From DASZGL01 sp035938875 (GTDB lineage: Bacteria; Chloroflexota; Dormibacteria; Aeolococcales; Aeolococcaceae): DNA of 51,588 nucleotides. The stretch covers positions 1 through 51,588 of the forward strand of contig DASZGL010000013.1 of NCBI GenBank assembly GCA_035938875.1, read 5' to 3'. The notes under the pieces are model-generated. The model was given only the letters and a program-made list of their open reading frames with translations. It had not been told where the DNA came from and searched no databases. The translations under genes and the position numbers were made by a program. Shown here piece by piece: positions 14,569-23,346 of the stretch (its first letter is position 1; every line of letters starts with the position of its first letter).

Positions 14569-15864
14569 ATGCTCGAAATCGTCTCCTCGCAAGCCGCCGA
14601 GGTTCCCTCGACCATCCGCCGCTACGGTGGCGGAGGTCCGCGGCGGATCGCTGAGAACGCCGGCCTGGTCATCACCCACGGCGAGGGGGCCCACCTCATC
14701 GACGACCACGGGCGGCGGTACCTGGACTTCGCGACCGCCATGGGCGTCGCCGCCATCGGCCACGGTCACCCGCGCTGGGCCGCGGCGGTGGCCGACCAGG
14801 CGCGGCGGCTGTCGGCCTGCGTGCTGCACACCCCTGAGCACGCCCGCTACCTCGAGGCGCTGGCCGAGGTGCTGCCCGCCGGGCTCGACCGCACCGCGCT
14901 GTACTCCGGCGGCACCGAGGCGGTCGAGGTCGCGGTGCGACTGGCCCAGTCCGTGACCGGTAACCGGCACCTCATCTCCTTCAACACGGGTTTTCACGGC
15001 AAGACCACCGGGGTGCGCTTCACCGGGCATCGTTTCGCCAAAGAGCGCGACAAGCTGCGCATAGACTGGGTGCACGACGTCGCCTATCCGGAATGCACCG
15101 AGCACGACGTGCTCACCTACCCGCAGTGCAACGACGACGGCGAGCTGGCGTTGGCCGGACTCGAGCAATACGCCGATTCGCTCGATGGAGGTGTCGCCGC
15201 GGTCATCGTCGAGCCCATCCTCGGCACTGCGGGCAACCGTCCTCCGCACCGCCGTTTCCTCGCCGGTCTGCGCCAGGTGTGCACCAGGCGCGGCTGGCTG
15301 CTCATCGACGACGAGTCGATCACCGGATTCGGCCGTCTCGGGGTAATGTTCGCCGCCGACTGGTATGGCGTCGACCCCGACATCATGGTGCTCGGCAAGG
15401 CCATGGGCGGAAGCTTTCCGCTGAGCGGGGTGGCAGCCTCGAGCGCCCTGTGGGACAACAGTCTCTTCGCCGATCCGTCGGCGACATCGAGCAGCTACGG
15501 GGCGAACCCCGTGGCCTGTGCCGCCGGGCTGGCGGTGCTCGGCATCCTCGCCGAGGAGGGTTTCCTCGCCAATGTGCTCGCCACCTCGGCGCGCCTGGCA
15601 CGGGGGCTCGTCGACATCGAGGCGCGCTCGCCCTACGTCCGCCACGTTCGCGGCGTCGGATTGATGCTGGGCTTCGACATCGTCGACCCCGCCACGGGCG
15701 AGATCGCCGACACCACGCTCAGCCAGCGACTCTTCCTCTCCCTTCTCGACCACGGCCTGCTCATCGCCCAGGTACCAGCGGTGCGGCTCAACGCGCCGCT
15801 GACCCTGACCGAGGCCGAGGCCGACGAGGCCATCGAGGCGCTCAACGCCGCTCTATGCCCCTGA
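14569..15864 (+). CDS. Class III (PLP-dependent) aminotransferase
   Basis: 431 aa, full length for the family. The PLP Schiff-base Lys is K277 in MVLGKAMGGSFPLSG. LLIDDESITGFGRLG contains the Asp that contacts the pyridine nitrogen, and YSGGTEAVEVAVRLA with FNTGFHGKT forms the phosphate-binding region. The fold matches ornithine/acetylornithine/GABA-type enzymes and glutamate-semialdehyde-like relatives. The closest subfamily cannot be fixed by eye; diamine, hopanoid-type and amino-cyclitol aminotransferases are all class III. It overlaps the next gene by 10 bp. Confidence 0.9.
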   Translation: MLEIVSSQAAEVPSTIRRYGGGGPRRIAENAGLVITHGEGAHLIDDHGRRYLDFATAMGVAAIGHGHPRWAAAVADQARRLSACVLHTPEHARYLEALAEVLPAGLDRTALYSGGTEAVEVAVRLAQSVTGNRHLISFNTGFHGKTTGVRFTGHRFAKERDKLRIDWVHDVAYPECTEHDVLTYPQCNDDGELALAGLEQYADSLDGGVAAVIVEPILGTAGNRPPHRRFLAGLRQVCTRRGWLLIDDESITGFGRLGVMFAADWYGVDPDIMVLGKAMGGSFPLSGVAASSALWDNSLFADPSATSSSYGANPVACAAGLAVLGILAEEGFLANVLATSARLARGLVDIEARSPYVRHVRGVGLMLGFDIVDPATGEIADTTLSQRLFLSLLDHGLLIAQVPAVRLNAPLTLTEAEADEAIEALNAALCP

Positions 15865-16829
15865 CCGTAGCCCTCTGCGGACTCGGCTCCGCGGCGCAGC
15901 GCGCCCACGTGCCGGCGCTGCTCGACGCCGCGGAGGCGGGAACCGCGGCCATCGTCGGAGTCTGTGACCCCGACCCGGCGCGCTGGCAGTCCATCGACCC
16001 GGTGCGCGGCGCCGGCGCCTACCTCGACGTCGTCGACGTGCTCGACGCCACGCGGCCGGACCTGCTGGTCATCGCCAGTCCCCCGAGCGCTCACCTCGCC
16101 GCCATCGAGGCCGCGGCGCTGCGCGATGTCGACGTGCTCTGCGAGAAGCCTCTGGGCATCGGGCCGGGAGACGCTGCCGAGCTCCGCCAGTTGGCGGCGC
16201 GCCACCCCGACCTTCTGCTGGCCACCGTTCACCAGTACCACCACGCCCCCGCCTGGCAGCGAATCGCCGCTGCTGTTGGTGCCTGCATCGCCGAGGACCG
16301 CAGCTTCACCCTCAGCATCGAGGTCGAGCGGCCCGGCACCGATCCCCTCAGCGCGGGCGGCTGGCGAGCCCGCGGCCAGGTGGAGGGCGGCATCCTCGGC
16401 GACCACGCCGTGCACTACCTGGCGATGTGCTGGCTGCTCGACCCTGACACCACTTTGCTCAGCTGCAACCGCACTGGAGAGCCGGGCCGCGAAACCGCCA
16501 ATGTGGCCCTTCGCCTCGGCCGCACCGGCACGGCGTCGATTCGTGTCTCGTACGCCGGCGCGGCACGGCACAACTTCGTCGCGGCGTCGACCCCGGACGG
16601 ATCGCTGGACCTGCGCTGGGCGGACGGCGAGCTGACCTCGAGCACCGCCGATGGATTCGTCGAACGCGTCTCCGTAGGCGCGCTGAGCGATCGCCAGTTC
16701 GTCAATGACCTCTACCGGGCGCTGTACGCGGACCTTGTCGGCCATCGCCTCGTCCCCGAATGGCGAGCAGCGCGCACCGCGGAGACGCTCGGTGTCGCCG
16801 ATCTGTTGACAGCCTGTATCGCGGCCTGA
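15855..16829 (+). CDS. Gfo/Idh/MocA-family NAD(P)-dependent oxidoreductase
   Basis: 324 aa from ATG 15855, inside the end of the aminotransferase gene. The N-terminal Rossmann fold has ALCGLGSAAQRAHVPAL. The family's active-site motif is VDVLCEKPLGI, with the catalytic Lys of EKP. The C-terminal alpha/beta domain has GGWRARGQVEGGILGDHAVHY (seen in part), with the HxxH-like segment near the active site. The family oxidises or reduces sugars, inositols and sugar nucleotides. Pairing with an aminotransferase by a 10-bp overlap suggests consecutive oxidation and transamination of one substrate; this is inference. Confidence 0.88.
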   Translation: MPLTVALCGLGSAAQRAHVPALLDAAEAGTAAIVGVCDPDPARWQSIDPVRGAGAYLDVVDVLDATRPDLLVIASPPSAHLAAIEAAALRDVDVLCEKPLGIGPGDAAELRQLAARHPDLLLATVHQYHHAPAWQRIAAAVGACIAEDRSFTLSIEVERPGTDPLSAGGWRARGQVEGGILGDHAVHYLAMCWLLDPDTTLLSCNRTGEPGRETANVALRLGRTGTASIRVSYAGAARHNFVAASTPDGSLDLRWADGELTSSTADGFVERVSVGALSDRQFVNDLYRALYADLVGHRLVPEWRAARTAETLGVADLLTACIAA

Positions 16830-16955
16830 CAGGTGTCACCAGGTTGCCGCGAGGCGTTCAGTCAGCACCGGCTCCAAGTACCATGGCTTGCAGCGGGTAA
16901 GCCGTCTCCGACTTCATCCAGCCGTGCGCCGCTCTGAAAGGGAGCACCGAGGCCC

Positions 16956-17270
16956 TTGAGCACCGACAACAACAGCCTGGCCAGGGCGATCCTGCTGGCC
17001 TTCGCCGATCTCGGCATCTACCTACCCAGCGCACGCGAGCGCCTCGTGCTCAAGGCTCAAGGTCTCGACCCCCACGATCCCGACGATCTCGAGGAGTTCG
17101 TCGATCTCTGCATCGAGGCCGAGCTCCTCACCCCCGGGGACGCCGGACGTCTGCGGCTGTCGCCGCTGGAGGCGAAGCGCCTCGCCGCATCCCTCGACGG
17201 ACACACCCCCGTCCCCGACGACCAGGCAACCGCCTGGGCTCACGTGCTGGGCACCTCCGCTCCCGCGTAA
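16956..17270 (+). CDS. Small acidic helical protein of unknown function
   Basis: 104 aa from TTG 16956, preceded by AAAGGGAG about 11 nt upstream. It is predicted all-helical and acidic (HDPDDLEEFVDLCIEAELL). A C-terminal segment, LRLSPLEAKRLAASLDGH, could be a short wing-like or HTH-like element. No family is recognised. It is convergent with nth, with 8 bp between them. Confidence 0.6.
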   Translation: MSTDNNSLARAILLAFADLGIYLPSARERLVLKAQGLDPHDPDDLEEFVDLCIEAELLTPGDAGRLRLSPLEAKRLAASLDGHTPVPDDQATAWAHVLGTSAPA

Positions 17271-17278
17271 AGCCTGGC

Positions 17279-18016
17279 CTAGGCTCGACGTCTGGCGGTC
17301 GGCCTCCGGCCCCGCCCACCGCTCGCCTTCTTTGGTCGCCGTGCCTGCACCACGAATGCCGACGGGCAGATGTCGTTCATGACGCAGATCTCGCACCGTG
17401 GCCGGCGGGCGTCGCAGACCCTTCGCCCGTGGAGGATGAGACGCAGGCTGAGGGCGGTCCACTCCTCGCGCGGCACCATGGAGCAGACGTCCGCCTCGAT
17501 CTGCACCGGGTCGGTCGACGTCGTCAGCCGCAGGCGTCGCACGAGGCGGGTGACGTGGGTGTCGACGGGAAAGCCGGGGACGCCGAGGGCGACGCCGAGC
17601 ACCACGTTCGCCGTCTTGCGACCGACGCCGCGCAGCGTGACCAGCTCGTCCATCGTCGCCGGCACCCGGCCGCCGTAGCGGGCGACAAGGTCCTGCGACA
17701 TCTCCACCAGCGCTCGCGACTTGGTGCGGAAGAATCCCGTCGGCCGGATGAGCGCCTCCATGTCGGCGAGCAACGCGGTGGCCATGGCGCCTGCATCCGG
17801 ATAGCGGGCGAACAGCGCCGGCGTCACCGTGTTGACCCGCTCGTCGGTGGTCTGGGCGCTGAGGATGGTGGCGACGAGCAGCTCGAAGGGATCGTGATGG
17901 GTGAGGGCGCACTCGGCGTCGGGATACTCGGTGCGCAACCGCTCCACCACGCCAAGCGCCCGCTCGCGGGCCCCTCGGGGACGGGAGCGCGATGCTGCGG
18001 GAAGGCCACGGGTCAC
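17279..18016 (-). CDS. nth: Endonuclease III (DNA glycosylase/AP lyase)
   Basis: 245 aa from GTG 18016. The helix-hairpin-helix LRGVGRKTANVVLG carries the catalytic Lys (K124), and the catalytic Asp is D142 in VDTHV. The C-terminal [4Fe-4S] loop is complete: C191-X6-C198-X2-C201-X5-C207. ILSAQTTDERVN is the other family signature. It removes oxidised pyrimidines in base excision repair. A ~20-residue Arg/Pro-rich N-terminus and a basic tail extend the core. The GTG start overlaps the stop of the PAP2 gene by 4 nt (GTGA). Confidence 0.95.
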   Translation of the reverse strand: MTRGLPAASRSRPRGARERALGVVERLRTEYPDAECALTHHDPFELLVATILSAQTTDERVNTVTPALFARYPDAGAMATALLADMEALIRPTGFFRTKSRALVEMSQDLVARYGGRVPATMDELVTLRGVGRKTANVVLGVALGVPGFPVDTHVTRLVRRLRLTTSTDPVQIEADVCSMVPREEWTALSLRLILHGRRVCDARRPRCEICVMNDICPSAFVVQARRPKKASGGRGRRPTARRRA

Positions 18017-18921
18017 GCCGGCGAGTGTAGGCGCGTGCGCTGAAGCCTCCGACCCAGCAGGATGGCGCCGGCGGCGTAGGCAATGCCCGCGACCACGTCG
18101 ACGACCCAGTGTTCGCCGAGGTAGACCACCCCGACACAGATGCTCGCCGGGTAGGCGAAGACCCACCAGGCGCGGCGGCCGAAGGCGACGGCGGTCCACC
18201 AGGCGACGATCACCGGATAGGACACGTGCAGCGACGGCATCGCCGCGTCGGGCAGAGGATCGGCGCCCGCGTACACGTTGCTCAGCGGTCCCGCGTGGGT
18301 CATGACTTCGCTGACGATCCGCCGAACCGCAGGGATGGCCCCGTGGTCGGCGGCCAGCCAGGGCGGCGACTCGGGGAACAGCAGGTAGGTGACCAGCCCC
18401 GCAGCCGCCACGGAGACCAGGGTGGCGACATACGGGGTGAACAGCTCGCGGTGCCAGCGCCAGAGTGCAGCACCGCAGATCAGCGGCGCAGGACTGTGCA
18501 TCAGGTACACCGCGCTGAGCGCGATGTCGTGAAGCCGCAGCGTCCCCGACGCCCCTGCCCAGGCGTGCTGCAGCTCGATCACCGGCTGGTGGCCGGCGAA
18601 CACCCAGGACTCGAATCGTGCGACGTCGCCGGCGTGGGGCTGGGGTCCGACCGCCTGGATGCCGCGGAGATCGTCGAGGGCGACGATGGCCGCCAGCCAT
18701 GGCGTCCACGACCAGGCGAACGCCGCGCTTGAGCCCACCGCCGCGTAGCCGACGAGGACGACGAAGATCGCGTACTCCGCGGTCAGCGGAACCGCGTGCA
18801 CCGCGATGAGCGGAATGCTGCCCGCGGCGAAGGCCGCCAGCAGCACGAACCAGCGCGGGTGCACCCGCCACGCACGCCTGCGAGTCGGTGAACCGGCCAT
18901 CGTGGCTGGGGCCATGGCCAC
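18013..18921 (-). CDS. PAP2/AUR1-like membrane phosphatase or phosphotransferase
   Basis: 302 aa with about 6-7 hydrophobic helices. The conserved PAP2 residues visible are PSLHVSYPVIVAWW (catalytic-site Ser/His) and LGEHWVVDVVAG (second catalytic His, then Asp). The first basic motif is not canonical. This spacing fits the PAP2_3/inositolphosphotransferase-like branch more than classic PgpB. The likely reaction is phospholipid or isoprenyl-phosphate dephosphorylation, or head-group transfer. Coupled to nth by a 4-nt overlap, although the functions look unrelated. Confidence 0.8.
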   Translation of the reverse strand: MAMAPATMAGSPTRRRAWRVHPRWFVLLAAFAAGSIPLIAVHAVPLTAEYAIFVVLVGYAAVGSSAAFAWSWTPWLAAIVALDDLRGIQAVGPQPHAGDVARFESWVFAGHQPVIELQHAWAGASGTLRLHDIALSAVYLMHSPAPLICGAALWRWHRELFTPYVATLVSVAAAGLVTYLLFPESPPWLAADHGAIPAVRRIVSEVMTHAGPLSNVYAGADPLPDAAMPSLHVSYPVIVAWWTAVAFGRRAWWVFAYPASICVGVVYLGEHWVVDVVAGIAYAAGAILLGRRLQRTRLHSPA

Positions 18922-19001
18922 GCATCATCGTCGACGCGGACTGGGGCACTACAATCGCGCGCGGCCAAAGGCAGGTCCCGTCCAACAATCGAGGTGTGCA
19001 C

Positions 19002-19985
19002 GTGCGCACGAAGATCACCGTCGTCGGAGCCGGCAACGTCGGCGCGACCCTGGCGCAGCGGCTCGCCGAGCGCAACTACGCCGACATCGTCCTCGTCGAC
19101 ATCGTCGAGGGACTTCCCCAGGGAAAGGCGCTCGACATGCTCGAGGCGGGCCCCATCGTCGGCTACGACTCCCTGGTGACCGGCAGCAACGGGTACGACG
19201 AGAGCGCCGGCTCCGACATCGTCGTGGTCACCAGCGGTCTGCCGCGCAAACCCGGCATGTCACGCGACGACCTGGTGATGGCCAACGCCAAGGTCATCGC
19301 CGCGGTGGTCTCCGAGGTGTCGCGCAGAAGCCCGTCGGCCATCCTGGTGATGGTCACCAACCCGCTCGACGCGATGGCGCAGTTGGCCCATGTCGTCAGC
19401 GGTTTCGACCGACGGCGGGTCCTCGGCATGGCCGGAGTCCTCGACACCGCTCGATTCCGCACGTTCATCGCCCAGGAGCTCGACGCGTCGGTGGAGGACG
19501 TGCAGGCGTACGTCCTCGGCGGTCACGGCGACACCATGGTCCCGCTCACGCGGTACTCGACGGTCGCCGGTGTTCCCGTCGACCGGCTGATCCCGGCCGA
19601 CCGCCTGGCGGCCATCGTGCAGCGCGCGCGTGACGGCGGCGCTGAGATCGTCAACCTGTTGAAGACGGGGAGTGCCTATTACGCGCCCAGTGCCGCGGCG
19701 GCGCAGATGGTCGACGCCATCGTTCTCGACAAGCGCCAGGTGCTGCCCTGCAGCGTTCTGCTCCAGGGCGAGTACGGGATCAACGGACTGTTCAGCGGCG
19801 TGCCCTGCCGGCTCGGCGCCGGTGGCCTGATCGAGGTGGTCGAGGTCGAGCTGAGCGCCGACGAGCGCGCCGCGCTGCATCGCTCGGCGGCCGCGGTCAA
19901 AGAACTTGTTGACATCATCGTCAGTAACGCCGGCGACGTGGGGGCTGACGTGTCGGCTCTCGCTCGAGGAGCGCGCATCGGCTGA
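19002..19985 (+). CDS. mdh: Malate dehydrogenase (LDH-like type)
   Basis: 327 aa from GTG 19002, with GAGGT six bases upstream; GTG 18996 is the alternative. The NAD-binding loop is VVGAGNVGATLA, followed by the acidic VLVDIVEG that selects NAD. Substrate Arg residues lie in GLPRKPGMSRDDL, the signature that distinguishes LDH-like malate dehydrogenases from lactate dehydrogenases. The catalytic His is H175 in LGGHGDTMVP. It converts malate to oxaloacetate in the TCA cycle, matching the nearby succinate dehydrogenase genes. A TACAAT (18950-18955) upstream may be the -10. Confidence 0.93.
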   Translation: MRTKITVVGAGNVGATLAQRLAERNYADIVLVDIVEGLPQGKALDMLEAGPIVGYDSLVTGSNGYDESAGSDIVVVTSGLPRKPGMSRDDLVMANAKVIAAVVSEVSRRSPSAILVMVTNPLDAMAQLAHVVSGFDRRRVLGMAGVLDTARFRTFIAQELDASVEDVQAYVLGGHGDTMVPLTRYSTVAGVPVDRLIPADRLAAIVQRARDGGAEIVNLLKTGSAYYAPSAAAAQMVDAIVLDKRQVLPCSVLLQGEYGINGLFSGVPCRLGAGGLIEVVEVELSADERAALHRSAAAVKELVDIIVSNAGDVGADVSALARGARIG

Positions 19986-20062
19986 ATCCGGCGACACCCG
20001 CCGCGACCGACCTGAGACGGCGGCGTGCGTCGCGACGCCGACGGCTGGCCTAGGATGCGGCC

Positions 20063-20899
20063 ATGGCCATGCTCGACCAGCAGGTCGGCGATCCGCTGGC
20101 CGCCCTTCGCGCCTCCTGGCAGTCCGCCGCCGCCGCGGGTGCGCTGGCGGCGCCCGACCTCGAAGGCTTTCTCATGCAACGGCTTGATGGGTTGGTCGAG
20201 AGCGCCCAGGTCGACGAGGCGAGCCTCATCGATGTCGTCGACGAGGTCCTGGTCGATCTCGCGCATGTGGGCTCAGACCTCGGTCCCGAGGTCGCGCGGC
20301 GGCTGATGCGGAGCATCTACGAGTACCTCCTGGCGCTCGACGCGGCGGCGTCGCTGAACGACCCGTTCCGCACGGCGGAGACAACGACGAGTCACCCTCC
20401 GCGGGCAGCGGCGGCCGAGCGCCGACCCGCGGACGCCTCGCCGCAGGTGCCGGTCCCGCCACCACCCGCGACAACGGGCGCGACAACTGCGCAGGTCGAC
20501 GCACTCCTCGATGCGGGTGAGTACGCCGCCGTGGCGACCCTCTTGATGCGGCTGACGTACGGCTCGGGGGTCACCGGCATCGCTCACCTCGCCGTGGCCG
20601 CCGGCGACAGCTGCCGCGCCGGGGGTGACGAGCGCGCTGCGGGCGACTGCTACCTCGCCGCATCGACCAGCGATCCCCTCGATGACCTGCCGCTGTGGCG
20701 GCTGGCATCGCTCAGCGTCGAGAGGGGTGACACCGAGCTCGCCCTCTCCTATCTGGAGCGGATCGCCGCGCTGGCCCGCTGGCAGGGTGACCCTCGCAAA
20801 GTGGAGGTGGTCTATCGCAAGATGTCGGTGATCGCCCCAGAGCGGGAGGACGTCGTGGCGACCCTCCGGCGCATCCAGGAGACCGGGCGGGTCGACTGA
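20063..20899 (+). CDS. TPR-like hypothetical protein
   Basis: 278 aa. The N-terminal ~95 residues are helical and acidic. A Pro/Ala/Thr linker (~105-140) follows. The C-terminal ~135 residues look like TPR-type helix pairs: LLDAGEYAAVATLLMRL, AGDSCRAGGDERAAGDCYLAA, LWRLASLSVERGDTELALSYL and VEVVYRKMSVIAPEREDV. No catalytic motif is seen. It is probably a scaffold or interaction protein. The second ATG (20069) is an alternative start. It lies 39 bp upstream of the PAS-GAF-PAS gene and may be its partner. Confidence 0.65.
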   Translation: MAMLDQQVGDPLAALRASWQSAAAAGALAAPDLEGFLMQRLDGLVESAQVDEASLIDVVDEVLVDLAHVGSDLGPEVARRLMRSIYEYLLALDAAASLNDPFRTAETTTSHPPRAAAAERRPADASPQVPVPPPPATTGATTAQVDALLDAGEYAAVATLLMRLTYGSGVTGIAHLAVAAGDSCRAGGDERAAGDCYLAASTSDPLDDLPLWRLASLSVERGDTELALSYLERIAALARWQGDPRKVEVVYRKMSVIAPEREDVVATLRRIQETGRVD

Positions 20900-20938
20900 C
20901 GCAGGCCAACGAGGGGGGCCAGCCGGGAGGATTGCAGC

Positions 20939-22444
20939 ATGGCGATCGTGGCGCCCGCCCTCTCCAGCCTCGGTCTCGACGACGCGTTGAATCGCGACCT
21001 CGTGCTTGGAGGGCTCGCCTTCCTCGCCGTGCTGGCGCTGGCACTTCGCACTCGGAGCCTGTCGCGCCGGTATCGGGCATCCGTCGCCGAGCTGCAGCAG
21101 TCGACGGTGCACGTCACCGCCATCGTCGACTGCTCCCTCGACGCCATCGTCGGCATGGACGAGGAGGGCAGGATCACCCAGTGGAACCCAATGGCCGAGG
21201 AGCTCTTCGGCTGGTCGGAGAGCGAGGCCGTCGGCCGGCTGGTCTCTCAGACCATCGTCCCCGAGCGCTACCGCCTCGAGCACGAGAAGGGGCTGAGCCA
21301 TTTCCGGCGCACCTGTGAGGGCGCCCTCCTGGGACGCGTCACCGAGCTCGTTGCGGCGCGCCGCGACGGATCCGAACTCCCTGTTGACCTGTCGGTCAAC
21401 CTGGCCGCGCGAGGCGACGACGGAGGGGCCGGCTTCGTCGCCGTCGTCCGCGACGTCACCGCCAGGCAGCGCGCCGAGCGCCTCCAGGGGGTGCGATTCA
21501 TCGTCGCCGGCGTCCTCAGTGACGCGACCTCGCTGCCGGAGACGCTCGATCGCGTCCTCACCGCGATCGCCTCACGGATGGGATTCGCCGCCGCTGCCCT
21601 CTGGACCCCGTCGATCGGCGGGCTGCGCAGCCAGCACCTGTGGGCGGCGGACCGACCCGCCGTCAAGGAGCTGCTCCGGGCCACCTCGCAGACGACGCTC
21701 GCGGCGGGTACCGGGCTCCCCGGACGGGTGTGGTCGACGGGTCGGGCGCTCACCCTGAGCGAGCTCGGCTCGGCGCACGAGGACTTCGCCCGGATGGCGA
21801 CGGCGAGCCAAGCCGGTCTGCGCGACAGCCTCGCGGTGCCGGTGATCGCCGCCGATCGGGTGCTCGCGGTGATGGAGTTCTTCGCCAGCGAACGCCGGGA
21901 GACGGACGAGGAGCTGGTGCGCACGCTCACCGACCTGGGCGGTCAGCTCGGGCAGTTCGTCGCCCGGCGGCAGGCGGAGATGCGTGGGGACAGCCCGCAG
22001 CGCCTGCAGGAGACGTTGGAGGGGGCCGCCGACGCCATCGTCACCGTCGCCGACAACGGTGCGGTGATGTCCCTCAACAGCCGGGCCAGGTCGGCGTTCG
22101 GCTACGGCACGTCGGAGGTGCTCGGCGAAGACCTGCGCACACTCATCACCGAGCCCCAGCGCGAAGGGCTGATCGAATACGTCAGGGACTGCCTCCGTCA
22201 CCAGGCGGGCGGGCCCCCGCCGCCGCGCTGGTGTGAGCTGGTCGGCCGCCGCAAGGACGGCACCATCTTCGACTTCGGACTCCACCTCACCCCGATCAAT
22301 GTCGGCGGTCGCAACATCTTCATGGGGCTGATCGCCCCGGGGCCTGCCGCCAGACGGCACGTTTCCGACACATCAGGCAGCAACCCAGCGCTGCGTGTCT
22401 ACAACGGGCAGGTTGACCATGAGCGCAGCCCCAGGCTCGCCTAG
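20939..22444 (+). CDS. Membrane-tethered PAS-GAF-PAS sensor without an output domain
   Basis: 501 aa, preceded by GGGAGG. One membrane helix (~residues 21-40) is followed by PAS-1 (~55-180; IVDCSLDAIVGMDEEGRITQWN, seen in part, and DGSELPVDLSVNL), a GAF domain (~185-345; ASRMGFAAAALW, GTGLPGRVWSTGRALTL, LAVPVIAADRVLAVMEFF) and PAS-2 (~350-475; ADAIVTVADNGAVMSLN, RRKDGTIFDFGLHLTPI). No H-box, HATPase, GGDEF, EAL or HTH follows; the tail is ~25 disordered residues. It must signal through a partner. It overlaps the next gene's likely start. Confidence 0.85.
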   Translation: MAIVAPALSSLGLDDALNRDLVLGGLAFLAVLALALRTRSLSRRYRASVAELQQSTVHVTAIVDCSLDAIVGMDEEGRITQWNPMAEELFGWSESEAVGRLVSQTIVPERYRLEHEKGLSHFRRTCEGALLGRVTELVAARRDGSELPVDLSVNLAARGDDGGAGFVAVVRDVTARQRAERLQGVRFIVAGVLSDATSLPETLDRVLTAIASRMGFAAAALWTPSIGGLRSQHLWAADRPAVKELLRATSQTTLAAGTGLPGRVWSTGRALTLSELGSAHEDFARMATASQAGLRDSLAVPVIAADRVLAVMEFFASERRETDEELVRTLTDLGGQLGQFVARRQAEMRGDSPQRLQETLEGAADAIVTVADNGAVMSLNSRARSAFGYGTSEVLGEDLRTLITEPQREGLIEYVRDCLRHQAGGPPPPRWCELVGRRKDGTIFDFGLHLTPINVGGRNIFMGLIAPGPAARRHVSDTSGSNPALRVYNGQVDHERSPRLA

Positions 22445-23093
22445 GCGGGCGATGACCGGCGTCGACATCAGCGCGATCGCCGGCAAGGCGGTGCTCGACC
22501 TGCGCGGCCAGAGCCGGGTGCTGGGAAGCCTGTGGCGTCACCGCCCGGCGGTGATCAGCTGGCTGCGCCACTTCGGTTGCCTCTTCTGCAAACAGCAGGC
22601 GGCTCAGATGCTCGCCGAGAAGCCGCGCATCGAGGCCCTCGGCGCGCGGCTGGCCTTCGTCGGCCAGGGGAACACCAGGCACGCCATCGAATTTCGCCGG
22701 CTGTATGCCCCCCACTGCGAAATGTACACCGATCCCTCACGCTACACGTACGACGCCATCGGCGCCACCGACAGCATCATCAGCACCGTCGCGGGCGTCG
22801 CCGTCAACGGACTGCGCACGATGCGAGAGGGCTACTTCCAGACGACCATCCTGGGCAATCCGTTCCAGCAAGGAGGCGTGCTCATTGCGGTGCCCGGCGA
22901 CCAGGCGGCGTACATGTACCTCAGCCGCATCGCCGGCGATCATCCACCGCTCGAGGAGGTCATGGCGGCGCTGCGCCAGGCCGTCTCGCCGCAGCCGATA
23001 CCGCCGGCTCAGTCCTTCGAGGTTTTCGCGTCAGGGCTGCCGGCCACGCCCCGGTTCGGCTCCGCCTGGCCGAAGCGGGTATCCACCGACTGA
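22419..23093 (+). CDS. Peroxiredoxin-like protein (AhpC/TSA_2, PRXL2 type)
   Basis: 224 aa from ATG 22419, overlapping the end of the sensor gene; ATG 22452 after that stop is the alternative. The thioredoxin-fold active site is WLRHFGCLFCKQQA, a C54-x-x-C57 motif. RLAFVGQGNTRHAIEF and the acidic YTDPSRYTYDAIGA segment follow, typical of the PRXL2/FAM213 peroxiredoxin-like group. GGVLIAVPGDQAAYMYLSRIAGDHPPL (seen in part) is the usual C-terminal strand. It likely reduces peroxides or disulfides. The final 85 bp overlap a minus-strand gene. Confidence 0.82.
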   Translation: MSAAPGSPRRAMTGVDISAIAGKAVLDLRGQSRVLGSLWRHRPAVISWLRHFGCLFCKQQAAQMLAEKPRIEALGARLAFVGQGNTRHAIEFRRLYAPHCEMYTDPSRYTYDAIGATDSIISTVAGVAVNGLRTMREGYFQTTILGNPFQQGGVLIAVPGDQAAYMYLSRIAGDHPPLEEVMAALRQAVSPQPIPPAQSFEVFASGLPATPRFGSAWPKRVSTD

Positions 23094-23323
23094 GGCTCGG
23101 GGTCGGGGCCCGGTGTGCTCACCGAGGTGGGTGTGGGTTCCGGCATCTCGTGGCGAAAACCGAAGAAGGGCCCAAGGATCACCAGCAGACGCATCGTCGC
23201 CATGCGCACCTCCGACGTCCGCCACGCTGGGGTCCGCGAATAGAAGAAGAACGCCACAAAACCGGTGAGCAGGGTGACAAAGACGATCAGCAGGACGATG
23301 ACGCCGAGCGAGTCGATGCTCAC
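23009..23323 (-). CDS. Small membrane protein of the sdh operon
   Basis: 104 aa from GTG 23323; the longer frame to 23689 is a shadow of sdhB. Residues 6-28 form a strong transmembrane helix (SLGVIVLLIVFVTLLTGFVA and onward). A second amphipathic, weakly hydrophobic segment (MATMRLLVILGPFFGF) and a Pro/Thr-rich hydrophilic tail follow. It lies 23 bp after sdhB on the same strand. It could be an accessory subunit, but no family is recognised. It overlaps the peroxiredoxin-like gene tail-to-tail by 85 bp. Confidence 0.6.
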   Translation of the reverse strand: MSIDSLGVIVLLIVFVTLLTGFVAFFFYSRTPAWRTSEVRMATMRLLVILGPFFGFRHEMPEPTPTSVSTPGPDPEPQSVDTRFGQAEPNRGVAGSPDAKTSKD

Positions 23324-23346
23324 GCCTGCCCGTACGCCGCCGCCCG

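Noticed and set aside
17279..19075. A 598-aa frame including nth
   Set aside because: Only the last 245 residues are Nth; the upstream part is the wrong-frame reading of the PAP2 gene.
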